Shown: positions 32,399-43,599 of the stretch, one piece after another | How the letters are laid out: each line of letters begins with the position of its first letter | How positions within the stretch are numbered: the first letter of the stretch is position 1 | From: Ryuthela nishihirai | Lineage: Eukaryota; Arthropoda; Arachnida; Araneae; Heptathelidae | Assembly: GCA_038380435.1 (NCBI GenBank) | Contig: JAWZYU010000018.1 | Coordinates: 49,749,751-49,813,750, forward strand | Length of the DNA stretch: 64,000 nucleotides | Reading direction: 5' to 3' | Program-made: the position numbers and the translations under genes | Notes under the pieces: model-generated | Told to the model about the DNA's origin: nothing | Seen by the model: the letters and a program-made list of their open reading frames with translations, nothing else | The model's database searches: none

Positions 32399-32804
32399 CA
32401 GTGGTTCTCAAGGGTGTGCCGCAGGATTTCGAATGATATTACAGAAAAAGGGAAATTTATAAACCATTTTGTCGCTACTTTCTGCCACTGATTCTTCGTT
32501 TAGCATTTTTCCGTTAAATCAAATATTATCTATATTAAATCTTGCTGTTAAAACAAAAATTAGCACAAAATTTGCATATAACTCGTAGAGATTAACCTCA
32601 ACACACATCAGAACTTGAACAGAATAGCTCTGCCAAATCTTTGACTCTGCGTTCACAAACGATTGCACTGAAATGGCTATTATTCAAGACAAACTGCGCA
32701 TGCGGTAGTCGGCCTTATTGTTGCCAACTTAAATTTTTACTCTGCCGCGAGTATTCACAGCGAAAAATATTGAGCAGTGAGCAAAAAAAAATTGAGAATC
32801 ATTG
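32399..32804. mobile_element. hAT-type MITE with perfect 8-bp duplication
   Basis: Left end CAGTGGTTCTCAAGGG and reverse-complemented right end CAATGATTCTCAATTT share a 13-bp inverted repeat (11 matches), of the CAGNGGTTCTCAA type frequent in hAT elements. TTGTAGAG flanks it at 32391-32398 and 32805-32812. It is 406 bp with no transposase. Confidence 0.9.
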
Positions 32805-32813
32805 TTGTAGAGG

Positions 32814-33203
32814 GTTGGGTTGGGTTGTTTTACCTCTGAGCGGCACTTTTTTGCACACCATGGGCTAAATGGCCAGGTCACATGGACCCCGAAGGCTCAG
32901 AGAAGGTTGGGGGAGGGGACCCACTGGAACAGCTGTTGGGAGACAGATGGTAGCCTCCCGTCAAGGCCATCCAGCGTGTTCTTTAACGTGCACAGGGTAT
33001 GGCTCTCCCGCACACGGGGCCACGGCTTAACGTCCCATCCGACGGACGACGGCCTTTCCAAGCCCTTACGGTGTCCCCTACTGACCGTGGGCAGGGCGGG
33101 GAATTTTGCGGAGATAAATCTCAACGCTGACCCAGCTGAGACTCGAACCTGGGAACTACAGATTACGAGCCTGGCGCGCTACCGACTGAGCCACCCCCGC
33201 CCC
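32814..33203 (-). repeat. SINE family II, full-length with 12-bp target duplication
   Basis: The reference-quality copy of the family, with intact boxes on the minus strand (GTGGCTCAGTCGGTAGCGCG and GGTTCGAGTCTC). It is flanked by perfect TTGTTGTAGAGG at 32802-32813 and 33204-33215. A 12-bp duplication is typical of LINE-mediated insertion. Its left duplication overlaps the right target duplication of the hAT MITE at 32399-32804. Confidence 0.92.
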
Positions 33204-33324
33204 TTGTTGTAGAGGAATGATTAATTGGTTGTGGCTCTATCGATTAAGATATACACTTCAAGAAGTTGGTTGACACCGAGGTCTGAAAATCTAAGTGTTT
33301 AAAACACCTTAGATTATTTTTCCT

Positions 33325-33675
33325 CTTATTTGTTTTGCTTCTGGATTGTGCTTTTTGCATACAAGCGGGTTAAATCGCCAGGATCACAAGGACCCCATTG
33401 GCTCAGTGTAGGATGGGGAAGAGGAACCCACTGGACAGCTGTAAGGAGACTGATAATAGCCCACCGTTAAGGCCACCCAGACTGTTCTTTAGTATACACA
33501 CGGATCACAGCATATTCGATGGACTGCGGCATTTTCAAGCCCATCGGTGTTCCCTTTCTCACCGAGAGAAGGGAGGGGATTTTGGGGGATATGAATTTCA
33601 ACGCTGGCATAGATGGGACTGAAACCTGTGAACTATAGATTACTTGTGCGGCGCTTTATCAATTGAACCACCTTT
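33325..33675 (-). repeat. SINE family II, older diverged copy
   Basis: It shares ACAAGGACCCCATTGGCTCA, CCCACTGGACAGCTGTAAGG, TTTCAAGCCCATCGGTGTTC and AATTTCAACGCTGGCATAG with the other copies in the same order, but with many substitutions. Confidence 0.82.
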
Positions 33676-33749
33676 ATATCTTCGCTACAGAGGAAATCTG
33701 TGAGGAAGACGGAACTTCAGCAGTAAGAAAACTCATGGAAAGAAACATT

Positions 33750-33825
33750 CATTCTCCAGGGTCTGAACCCTCTTCTCTTTCATCTGCATCCAATAACGCT
33801 AACCACTCGACCGCTGGTTGAACTA
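33750..33825 (-). repeat. tRNA-like fragment
   Basis: The minus strand shows GGTCGAGTGGTTAGCGTTAT (A-box region) and GGGTTCAGACCC (B box). Spacing fits a tRNA-Ser/Leu-like head, but no SINE body was recognised and the acceptor stem does not pair. Confidence 0.5.
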
Positions 33826-34061
33826 GACGGGTTAAAGCCCTCTGAAAGTTTGTTAAATTCGATCATTATGCTTTAAATTGTTGTTAACACTGGAGTGCAA
33901 AAGAATCCTCTAAAAATATAGTTCTTCCATATGTTGTGATCTTTAAGTGACGAGCAACAGTTATAAGCTATTTATATAGATACCTCATCGATAATTCAAT
34001 CTTTAGAAATATTTTTATAATAATTGCACAGGCCTTATGAACTGGTTTCTGAATAATGATA

Positions 34062-34242
34062 GTTAGTCATATACGGCATAAACAACGGTTGGCATTCGTC
34101 AGCACTTAATTACACGGAGCAGCTTTAGACCCGAAAACAACAACAGTGAGTCATCCCAGCACATACATTTCCAAAAACACATAAAAATAATACAATAATA
34201 TAATACAACAAAAATAAACAATAAATAAATAAATATAAAATT
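34062..34242. repeat. Direct repeat DR1, left copy
   Basis: A segment of about 180 bp beginning AGTTAGTCATATACGGCATA is repeated nearly identically at 35077-35260, with the same A+T-rich end ATAAATAAATATAAAATTC. It lacks TG...CA ends. Confidence 0.88.
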
Positions 34243-34254
34243 CTGAAGGTTTTA

Positions 34255-34431
34255 ATGCTTCACCTACCCTCTGGAAATGTGTATGTAACTGGTGTACCCC
34301 TTATATAGATAGATGAAAATATAGTCATAGTATAATAATGCCGAATTAGCGAGTTTTTTTTACTAAATCTAGCGACCTCTCACGGCGTACCCCAAAAATT
34401 TTACCGCATACCCCACGTTGAGAACCCCTGG
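34255..34431 (-). mobile_element. hAT-type terminal fragment
   Basis: The right edge, read on the minus strand, is CAGGGGTTCTCAACGTGGGG, a typical hAT inverted-repeat start. The left partner and the target duplication were not found. Confidence 0.55.
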
Positions 34432-35076
34432 TGTTACCCGTTGTTCGAACAGGAGAGAAGGAGACGATGTAATTACTACTTAATTCACCGATGAAATTCA
34501 CAGATTCGCGGGTTTTTAAGCCTGTGCCACCGTATGCCTCAACTTCACTGTGTTGAATGAAGAATAACAATGGTCCATCAATTACTGTACTAGGAGTTAT
34601 ATAGGGACGACACAATTTTTATTCACACTATATACAGCTACGTGCTGGGAATAAACTCCACTCCATGGGCCTTTGCTGCTTCATACTGTAGTTCTTTCTG
34701 AATCCACAGAACTACTATCAAATTCACCGCTCAACTCCGTGAGCCATGCCTGCTTTCTAATACAAATATTACTAAAATGAGGTGGAGAATTACACCCTCT
34801 GCAATTTCTCACTTTACAGACCTCAAATAATCGGCGAAAAGATTTTCCTTTGCCTACACTGTTGCTCCTCCTGAACCACAAGAATAAAAGACAAGATTCT
34901 CCAAGAATCTGGATTCCCTCTTAGAATCGCACCCTGACTTCAAGGGTTAATTTGAGAAAGGCGGCGTCCTTTTGACGCGCGTCAACACGACCTCTTCGCT
35001 TGACAGCTAATGCACAGACTAAAGCTTCATCCAACTCCTTCCCCTAGCCTCGTGCGTGGACTTTCGCGCCCCAGGC
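34432..35076. other. Unannotated spacer between direct repeats
   Basis: Contains no recognised element or gene. The short ORFs at 34346-34615 and 34681-34881 have no family resemblance. Confidence 0.4.
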
Positions 35077-35260
35077 TAGTTAGTCATATACGGCATAAAC
35101 AACTGCTGGCATTCGTCAGCACTTACTTATACGGAGCAGCTTTAGACCCGAAAACAACAACAGTGAGTCATCCCAGCACAAACATTTCCAAGAACACATA
35201 AAAATAATACAACAATATAATACAACAAAAATATACAATAAATAAATAAATATAAAATTC
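35077..35260. repeat. Direct repeat DR1, right copy
   Basis: Nearly identical to 34062-34242 and 1,015 bp downstream of it, in the same orientation. Confidence 0.88.
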
Positions 35261-38124
35261 GAGGGACATGACACCTGGTATAGGCAACTGTTTTATTTCG
35301 TCCATTATTGAAATTAGATGAGACTCACACTTGATAGTTTATTCATTATTACGAATTTTGTGAAAATATTTGATAATCTGAAGTGAAATGGTTTTAGTTT
35401 CTGTTACTCGTTTTCATTCGCGCTTTACATCTTAAAAAATAGATCGTTGAATGCTTTTCACATATGGAGTGGGGTGGGGATATCACTTCCGTTTCGAAAG
35501 CGAGGTTTAGATTTTTTCCAATCAGAATATTCAGCTGTTATTTTCATAGTAGGTTCAGTTTTCGGTTTTTTGAAAGTTCTTTAGGTGGACAACTTTGGAG
35601 AAAACGTTATCGCAATTGTGCATTATTTTGCGAGGCTCCTCGTGACTGCGCACAATGATATATATGGAATTCTGAATAGTTAAATGACTTTCAGAATGCA
35701 ATGGTGCAACTGGCAAATTGAATAAGAGGAACAGCAAAGATAGGTTTTCCTATTAGTACTTTATATCTATTTGATGATTACACTGACATACGTTTATAAA
35801 ACTGAAAAAAAGTCATAAGCTTTGAATGATTATCAGAAATATGAAACGAAAATATCTTCAGTTGCTTCATTTTTCTTATTCTTTATTCCAATGAGCGGAC
35901 TGTCTCACTATTTAACAAAATGAACAATCTCCTATAAAAACACTCGCTGAAAGCAGACTACATCCACAAAGAAAGATAACTCAAATTCCGCTTTTTTCTT
36001 TTAATATATATCAAAACCCTTCAAAACTCTTTGATCCCAAACTGCGCAGACTGCTTCTCTTCCTAGGATAGGACTACTTGATCTAGGATATCTTTTAAAT
36101 TTCTATTAAAAATTTATCTGTGCGGGTATGGCAACAGCTGCATTACTGATTGATCTCTTTGCTATTCATAAAATTTATTTTATGAAAAACAAAAAATAAT
36201 AATTTTTTTCATAAAATAAAATTTATTTCATTAAAATTATTTCATAAAATTTATTTTATGAATACTAAATTTGGTTTCCTAAGTTCTTCAAAAATAATTT
36301 TCTAATCTCACTAGTAGTGGTGTTAAGTGGAAGCATTTAAGTGTACATATCGCTTATGAAACTATAGAAAACTCAGATTATGCAAATGCATGTTTTAAAA
36401 TGTGAGGATGCTAAAACCCTAGCAATTTTGAAATCCGGAAACGTTTTCCGATCTCGCTCTATTGCAAAGAAAATCGTTTAATAGAAAATATTTAGATAAA
36501 TATTGGAAACTCTGAATTATTTGGGAAATTATCCATTTAAAATCCACATTAAAAAAAGATCAATACATTTTCTCCAATATACTTTCATTAAGATGTATTC
36601 TGACTTACGATCAGCTCATTAGCGGTTTATAGTCATTAGAGAGTTGACTATAGCATTGCTCTTCAAACGTTGTTCGCAACGAGGTTTAGTGGTGGAAATC
36701 CGAAAATTTGATTTACTAACCGACTTAGAACTCGTATTAATTTTTTCGCATTACTTATTTGCATATAGACATGATTTTTGTGAATTATTCGAATATATTC
36801 GAATATTATTGAGTATTTTATTAATTACTAACGTTTTTAGAAGCAAATATCAAATAGTTAAACTTAAACAGATAGAATTTTAATTACATTTGCTCTGTTT
36901 AAAATTTACCTTTGAGCTATTGGTGACATGTACCATCCTGGTAACCTCAGAAATGGCCCTATATCTAAACTATACATTTTTTTCATTGATCTTTTCTTCT
37001 AATGTAATACACGTAGGACAGAGAAGGGTCCTGGAAACTAATACTTATTTGTATAGGTTTTCTCATAGAAGAACCGCCCCACTAAGACCGAATTCACTGC
37101 TTACCATTGCCTTAAGAGTTAAGAGCACACAAAAAAACCATGACATCCCATGACTCTAACAGGACCTCGGCAATTGCAATATGTTACTGCGAACCAAAGC
37201 GATACTACCGCACCACCGAGGCTGATGTAGGCATATAATTATCAGAAATTAATATAATAAATATATGCAACACTGCAACTAAATTTATACCACAATGTAA
37301 CCATTACTCTAACACAAATGAGGATCATTATTCGGCTAATTATTTCTCAATTTATTTATGTATATTTTAACGTAGTCTGTGTTTTAGCTTTGCGGCCAAC
37401 AAATAGATATAAAAGTGGTAATAAATAATTGCAATGCGCCTTCTAATTAAATAACTTCATATTTAATAAATCATGATTACATGAAGAGTTAATGATGATT
37501 TGTTGAAAGCTACTGCTAATGGAATTTTATGCTTCTATGTTAGGAAATAAATTTCGCGGTGAATGGAGATTAATATTCACTAATTGAATTATATGAAGCT
37601 TTTCTTGGATTTAATTAAATTTTTTCTGCTCATGAAATCAGTTTTGATATACATATTTGCTCTCTAATCAAACCCTAAAGTGATTTGTCGAAGACTAACT
37701 TACCAATATTTTTATAATATATATTTGATTAGAAATGGAATAAGGAAAACATTCAAGCGAGTTCAATGCAGTTAACATTTAAGGTTTATTTTATTCAAAA
37801 ATTATCTAATTTTAAAATTCAAAAAATATTTTAATTTGGAAATTTTTTGCGGAAAAATTTGAAATTTTCTTAAACAACTGAAACTTTTGTGTTATCGATA
37901 ACCAGCTTTCTGCATGACAGTTCTTTCCATCATGAAATTAGTGCAAACAAGAAAACATAAATTTTGTTCCTCCCAATGAACAACAACGTATTTATTTATT
38001 TTTAGTGATATAACTCTGTTCAGACGCTTAAATGTACAGCATATTGCACAGCGAAATATACGATAGAAAATAACTAATTTCTTTCTAAATAATCCAGTAT
38101 TTGGACATCTCCCCAAAGTGCATT
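35261..38124. other. Long A+T-rich region without recognised gene
   Basis: It includes palindrome-like CATAAAATTTATTTTATG at about 36167-36184 and 36242-36259. Short ORFs are A+T-driven and show no family resemblance. Confidence 0.45.
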
Positions 38125-38400
38125 CACATCAAACCGTTCCGCTTTCTACAATCGATGAGAAAGGGGACACCGTTGGACTTGTAAACGACGTAATCAGCCG
38201 GTTGAGATGTTAAGCCGTGTCTCTGTGTGCAGGAGAGCCATATTTTGTGCACGTTAAAGACAAGATGGATGCTCTTGACAAATAGCTTCATCTGTGTCGT
38301 AGAAGCTCTCCAGTGGATCCCCTTCCCCAATCTTCTCTGGGCCTTGGAATCTTCAGGCGCTTAGAACATTGTTCACACAAAAGTGCGCTCAGAGGTAAAA
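38125..38400 (+). repeat. SINE family II, 5'-truncated plus-strand copy
   Basis: GAGAAAGGGGACACCGTTGG, GTTAAGCCGTGTCTCTGTGT, GTGCACGTTAAAGACAAGAT and the tail GTGCGCTCAGAGGTAAAA match the family in order. The tRNA-like head is missing. Confidence 0.82.
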
Positions 38401-38764
38401 AACCTAATACATCAAATGTGCAAAAATTCCATGTGGCAATTATGCATTTTTTTTCAATGCATATCCTCTTGTTGCAATCACATTTTTACTTATTTTTTAA
38501 TAGAAAATTTATTAGTTTCTGCTAAGTTACAAATTTTTTGGCTATTCTAAGATACTATTATTGCATGCTTTTCTGAACTGCAAATTCTTTCCGTACAACA
38601 CCAATCGATCACGCATTCTTCAGGTGAATATTGTTGTAGCTTCATGGTACCTTAATCTTCACTGAACATGTGTACTAGTGACTAGTAATTGTTTACACGT
38701 AATACCCTATGGACCAGTAACCGACTACATGAAACCCCCACACTGCCCTTAAAAAAACAGAAAC

Positions 38765-39040
38765 TTGCTTGGTCAGTAGGGAAGTATCCGACGGCGGCGC
38801 CTTGGAAAAGCCGTCGCCGTCGGATAGGATGTAAAGCCGTAGCTCCGTGTGCAGGAGAGCCATCCCTGTGCACGTTAAAGAACACGTTGGATGTCTTTGA
38901 CGAGAGGCTACCATATGTCTCCTAGCAGTTGTCCAGTGGATCCCTTTCCCACAACCTTCTCTGAACCCTAGGAGTTCTTATGACCAAGCCATTTAGTCTA
39001 TTGTGTGCAAAAAGGTGCCGCTCAGAGATAAAATAACAGA
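38765..39040 (+). repeat. SINE family II, 5'-truncated plus-strand copy
   Basis: Body with GTGCACGTTAAAGAACACGT, GTCTCCTAGCAGTTGTCCAG and tail GCCGCTCAGAGATAAAATAA. Near its left side is an extra short inverted pair (ACGGCGGCG ... CGTCGCCGT, 38791-38822). Confidence 0.82.
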
Positions 39041-40256
39041 TACCCAACCGACTCCTTGGCTATATTCTCCCAGTCCAGCATTTCGCATCCAATTATTAGT
39101 TTCGTATTAATACACATTTTATTTCGTTAAGCGAATGAATTTAATATAGTCGATTTGTATCCGAAATCACAGTATTGAAAAAATATCTTCAGTCATTTGA
39201 TACTAATACTTCTATTGTAAACTTGAAAACTTTAGAATAGTGCTTCAAAGGCATATTTAGAAGAAGGCAGTAATCTTAAAATAGAAAAAGGTTTACAATT
39301 TTTGAAGAAAATTTTTGTAAAACGAAACAGATATTTTTCATAAAAACCTTTACATATTTTTGCTATTAAACATCTAACCCCTCTTTATTAATTACCAGAA
39401 GAATTACATTCACATGATTGCATACCATCTGAATAAAGCAAATTTTATATTTGACCTTTGTAAAAAGTCAATTCAATGTTTTCACATACACCAACCGGAG
39501 ACAGAGAGATCTGAAAAAAGGTTATATCTTTATTTGAATGAACATAAAGAGAAATATCACTGTCAAATAAATAAATCTCATTTTCTTCTCCATCCATACA
39601 TGTCACAGTTTCTTTACGTCACTTGACTCAGCGGTTGGATGTGCGGGCATCTTCCTATGTAAGCTTCATATCTAATATCTCATTTCTTTACTCACTTATA
39701 TTTTCTACAAAAATAGAGCTTCGCCTAGGCTACTTTCCCTTTCTTTTCCCGACACCCATCTTCATTTCGTCCATCCCTGGCATCTTGCCCACCAACACAT
39801 GAAATTAATTTTCCCAACTTACGAATCCTTTTGGTTCCTTCGCAACTATTTTTTTTCTGCCTTTCGTTTCGGTTGAGTGTGTGTGGAATCCCCATTCATC
39901 TCATTCTTCACCACTATCCTCTAACCTATTCATCACGTTGAAACTGGATTTTCTTCTTTTCTCCGAAATTGATCTTTCCTAAACTTATAGTGCTACAAAT
40001 GCACTTTTGAACGCTAACACCATACTTGTTTGTGAAACGTATAATTTGTTTGTCGTTTAACGTAAAAAGTTGAATATAAAATTACATTTTTATAAATTTC
40101 GCAATGTGAATTTTTTTAGATAAGTGGTTGTATAAATAGAATGATCTTGAAGGGTTTTTATTATAAAACACTTTTTTATGCACAATGGAGAAAAACTGAC
40201 TCAATATTAGAAAATAATAATGATAAATCTCTCATAAAATATTCAAGCTGCAAATA
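39041..40256. other. Unannotated A+T-rich region
   Basis: A tRNA-like A-box relic (TTGACTCAGCGGTTGGATGT) lies near 39624. Nothing else was recognised. Confidence 0.45.
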
Positions 40257-40371
40257 CACTAAGAAGCCAAAAGTCATGGGATACGTGCCTAATAACGGGT
40301 CGGTCCTCCCCGAGCCCTCAGCAATTCAGTCACACATCGAAGCATGGAGTCAACGAGTTGCCGGTGCCGTT

Positions 40372-40924
40372 CTACAGTGATGGCAGCCCACACATCCTGC
40401 AGTGTAGACCATAATAGTGTTGCATTGGATGGTGTTGGATTTGTGGATCATAAGCTTGTTTCCATTGTGCCCCACAGATGATCAAAGAACACGTTGGACG
40501 TCTGTTAATATCGTTCATATTGGGGGATCGTAGGGGCCAATTCATGGTGGTAAAGTCCATGTAGTGTTCCTCGATCCACCTGCTAGCAACCATGGACTGG
40601 TGACACGTTGCATTATCTTGTTGGAATAACCTTTCACCATCAGGGTGCTCGAGAGTCATGAAGGGGTGCAGATGATCTGCAAGAATGTCCACATATCTCA
40701 TACCTGTCAGCGATTGTTCCAAATGGACGAGAGAGCACAATGTAGACTATGTGAACATGCCCCACACCATCACATGGCCGCCTCCAGATTGAACAGTACT
40801 TGCAGACAGGAAGGGTCCATGGCTACAGGGCTTATACCACACTGTTGCGCACCTATCAGTGTGAACAACTGGAACCTTGATTAATCGGACCATGCTACCC
40901 AACGCCAATGTTATACTGTCGAAT
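40372..40924 (-). pseudogene. Tc1 transposase copy D, C-terminal part
   Basis: The segment VQSGGGHVMVWGMF is followed by YVDILADHLHPFM, ERLFQQDNATCHQSMVA (second catalytic Asp) and WIEEHYMDF. The third catalytic region (WPLRSPNMNDI) is degenerate. The last part runs out of frame, and an 18-bp match to the SINE body (CAAAGAACACGTTGGACG) near 40484 replaces expected sequence. It pairs with the N-terminal part at 42291-42761 across the insertion. Confidence 0.82.
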
Positions 40925-42290
40925 TTTGATCCCCCCGAGGGGGTGTTGTGGTGGTGGGGGGGGGGGCTACGGTGTCTCAGAGAAGTTCGGTTCGGATCGC
41001 TGGTTCTCTGGAGTTCAGATGTCTTGTGGCCCCCGGTGAAGGGGGCCTGTTGAGGGCCGGCGGACTGGTTTGGAGGGGGCCGGTCCTGTTGTCTTATTGA
41101 CTTGTCCCCCCCTTGCGAAGCTAGGAGTTGCAGCCCTGGTTGAGGGGTCGTTCTAGGGGCCTACGGACGGGACTTGAAGCACCCCATCCTGTGGGTTCAT
41201 CGGGGAGTACCGCGGACTGAGCTGTACACCTTCGTGCACTCGTCCTGTGGGCTCGTCGATGCGGTCTCAGTGATACTGGGGTCGGAGTACTGTTCGCTGG
41301 GGGCTTCGGCCCGTGCACAATGGAGAGGACGAAGTTGGAGGCTTGCGACTGGGGAGGTGCTCTCACCACCATCTACGGTTGGTGGGCTTATCAATGGAAA
41401 ATCCAAACTAAGAGTTCCCAGTAACTTTTTTGGTATCCAAGATTAGGTTATAGAACAACACACAATTGTGGAGGATTTGAAGGTGCCTCTGTGAAACTGG
41501 GTGCCGGCTCGTCGGTGTTTCTGGCGTTCATTGCGGCCTCGATGGAGGGGAAGGCTGAGGGTCTGTCGACTGGGGCTACAGTCCCGATTTCAGTGGACAT
41601 ATCAGCCGGCCCCTGCGAAGTCCTAGGTCGTCTTGGCGCCCCGATGGAGAGGCTTTACTGAGGGCCTGCCGACTGGAAGGATCCCCGGTGGAGTGGGCTC
41701 CTTTATCGCCCCAGCAAAGTCTTTGGTGTCATGGAGTTGGGATGGAGTGGCCCTGTGGGGGTCTGCAGACCGGAATTGGAGTCCCTGGTAGTGTGGGTCA
41801 TCTGCTCGGCTGCAACGAAGTCCGTCTAGAAGTATTGCTGGGGAGGCTGTCGGTTGGTATACCAGCGGAGAGGACGAAGTTGAAGGACATGCCGAATGGG
41901 AGTGCGGCCCTACTAAGTGTGACTTATCAATGGGAAAGCCTGAAAACTCTCCATCAAACTCTCCAAGAAAACTCTCCAAGTTAGGACATCTTATGAAATT
42001 TAGGCATCTAAAACCTAAAATAAGATCTTATCTGTATTGTCAAATATGTGGACTAAATCCAGTGAGTTATTTGGTTCTATTTGTCAAGAGAAGATTTCAA
42101 AATTCAAAAAAGCCCACTCACTGCACCTCGATGATTATATCTTCAGACAGGCTGTTAAAGAGTTGTTGTTTCTCTCTTCTACAGGTCTTCTCCCGCAGAT
42201 AGGAATGTTATGAAGGTCGTATAGAGATAGGATGTTCGTAGATGGTTGATGTGATTTCGTGGCAACTCCCTCAAGGTGATATGCACTCTC
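40925..42290. repeat. G+C-rich degenerate tandem repeat, about 100-bp unit, inside Tc1
   Basis: This block is much richer in G and C than its surroundings. Related units start with (T)GCGAAGTC-like strings at 41613, 41712 and 41813, with an earlier one near 41114. Each continues through a ATGGAG..GGC and GGGCCTGC(C/A)GACTGGA core to GTGGAGTGGGCTC. Spacing is about 99-110 bp. The last 300 bp (about 41990-42290) is A+T-richer and unrecognised. ORFs on both strands here are products of base composition. Confidence 0.6.
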
Positions 42291-42761
42291 TGAATTACGG
42301 TGTACCGGGATTGCCACTTCATATTATTACGTGTCCAATTTCGATGTCTTCGGGTCCATTCCAGTCATTGAGTTCTGTGATGACGTGTAAGCAATGGGAC
42401 ATGAGTGCATCTTCGACTACTAAATCTGATGGAATGCAGGTGCGATGGACAATCCTTTGAGAAATGTTTTATGTTTGGCCCACATTCAAATTGTCAGTGA
42501 TTTCATGAACTGTATGACGTCTGTTTTCGTTACCATTCGGGGACAGCCAACGTGAGTTCCGTTCACAAATTGCACATGGTCGTCCAGTTGTTGGTTTATG
42601 TGTATGAAAATGCCATCAATAGAATACTGACGATAAACTGTTGACACCGTAGACCTGGGAAAACCGAATTCCTGCACAATTTCTGATATTGAATGACCCA
42701 TCCTTCTGGCACCGACGATCAAGCCACGTTCAAAGACAAATGTCTCAAGCTGTGTAGCCAT
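42291..42761 (-). pseudogene. Tc1 transposase copy D, N-terminal part
   Basis: From the ATG at 42759-42761, ERGLIVGARRMGHSISEIVQ and FGFPRSTVSTVYRQY form the DNA-binding helix-turn-helix. Then in a shifted frame come HSIRFSSRRCTHVPLLTRHH and LEWTRRHRNW just before the first catalytic region. Broken by a stop and by the G+C-rich insertion. Confidence 0.82.
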
Positions 42762-43021
42762 GCTGAATTAGCAACTACTCCAAAATGAATGTTGGGTTTA
42801 TAGGCTACTGCAGCGCCATTCTGTGGTTGACGTCCAACGCATTGTTTTCGAGTACAGTGTGCTAGTTCTACTTTAACTGCTGTTCCCATGACTTTTGGCC
42901 TCTCAGTGTATTTAAGTTGGGCTATGCTTACTTCTGATCGGCAGTTTTTGAACACAAAGGACTAACTGTATAGGTCATAAGAATCGCTATATCACATAAT
43001 TGGATAAGAAGAAAAGATCAC

Positions 43022-43290
43022 TGTAGGCTTTTAGGAGAGTGACGAAAATCTCCTTGCAAGGCCATCCACGATATTGTTTAAAGTGCACAGCATGTGGCTT
43101 TGATGCATACGGAGCCCAGTTTGAACGTTCATCTAAAGGACGATGGCCTTTTTAAAACCGTCAGTATCCACTCTCTCATCGAGAGCAGAATGGGAGGTTA
43201 TCGAACGTGAACTTCAAAGCAGGCACAGTTGGTCCTTGAACATGGGACATCAGATTACGATCTTGGTGCGTTATCGTGGAAGTTAACCTG
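43022..43290 (-). repeat. SINE family II, diverged partial copy
   Basis: CAAGGCCATCCACGATATTG, AAGTGCACAGCATGTGGCTT and AACTTCAAAGCAGGCACAG match the family in order. The distal tail end is lost. Confidence 0.7.
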
Positions 43291-43599
43291 TTAAATTTAC
43301 TGAGAAGATTATAATTTGCTTTCAACTTTTTACAGCGTGAAATTCATAGCAGGATATGCACTGGTGCTTAAAATAAAAGGATAATCGACAAAAACTCATA
43401 TAGCTACCGTGTGTAAAAGAATGCACTGAAATTGGGCGAATATGGAAAATACGCTACTCGGAAAACTATCCCGCATTTACAGTTGCCGCACGTAAGCCAG
43501 AATATGCAAATTACGAATGCTTTAAAACACGTGCGAGTCTACTTGCAGCTTGTAGCTGTTCTAGGCAACTCTTGCTTTCACGTTAATGGCAGGTCGAGC

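Larger units (their letters stand above)
40257..42908 (-). mobile_element. Tc1/mariner element (copy D) with an insertion
   Basis: The left end CACTAAGAAGCCAAAAGTCA and reverse-complemented right end CACTGAGAGGCCAAAAGTCA form inverted repeats. Both are flanked by TA (40255-40256 and 42909-42910), the Tc1 target. The transposase is on the minus strand and is split by about 1.35 kb of G+C-rich sequence at roughly 40925-42290. Without that insertion the element would be about 1.3 kb, the normal Tc1 size. Confidence 0.9.

Noticed and set aside
34062..35260. Small LTR retrotransposon
   Set aside because: The direct repeats lack TG...CA ends, no primer-binding site or polypurine tract was seen, and the interior has no gag or pol motif.
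41121..41984. Overlapping 80-120-codon ORFs on both strands
   Set aside because: They follow from the high G+C content of the inserted repeat, which has few stop codons. No conserved motif is visible in any.
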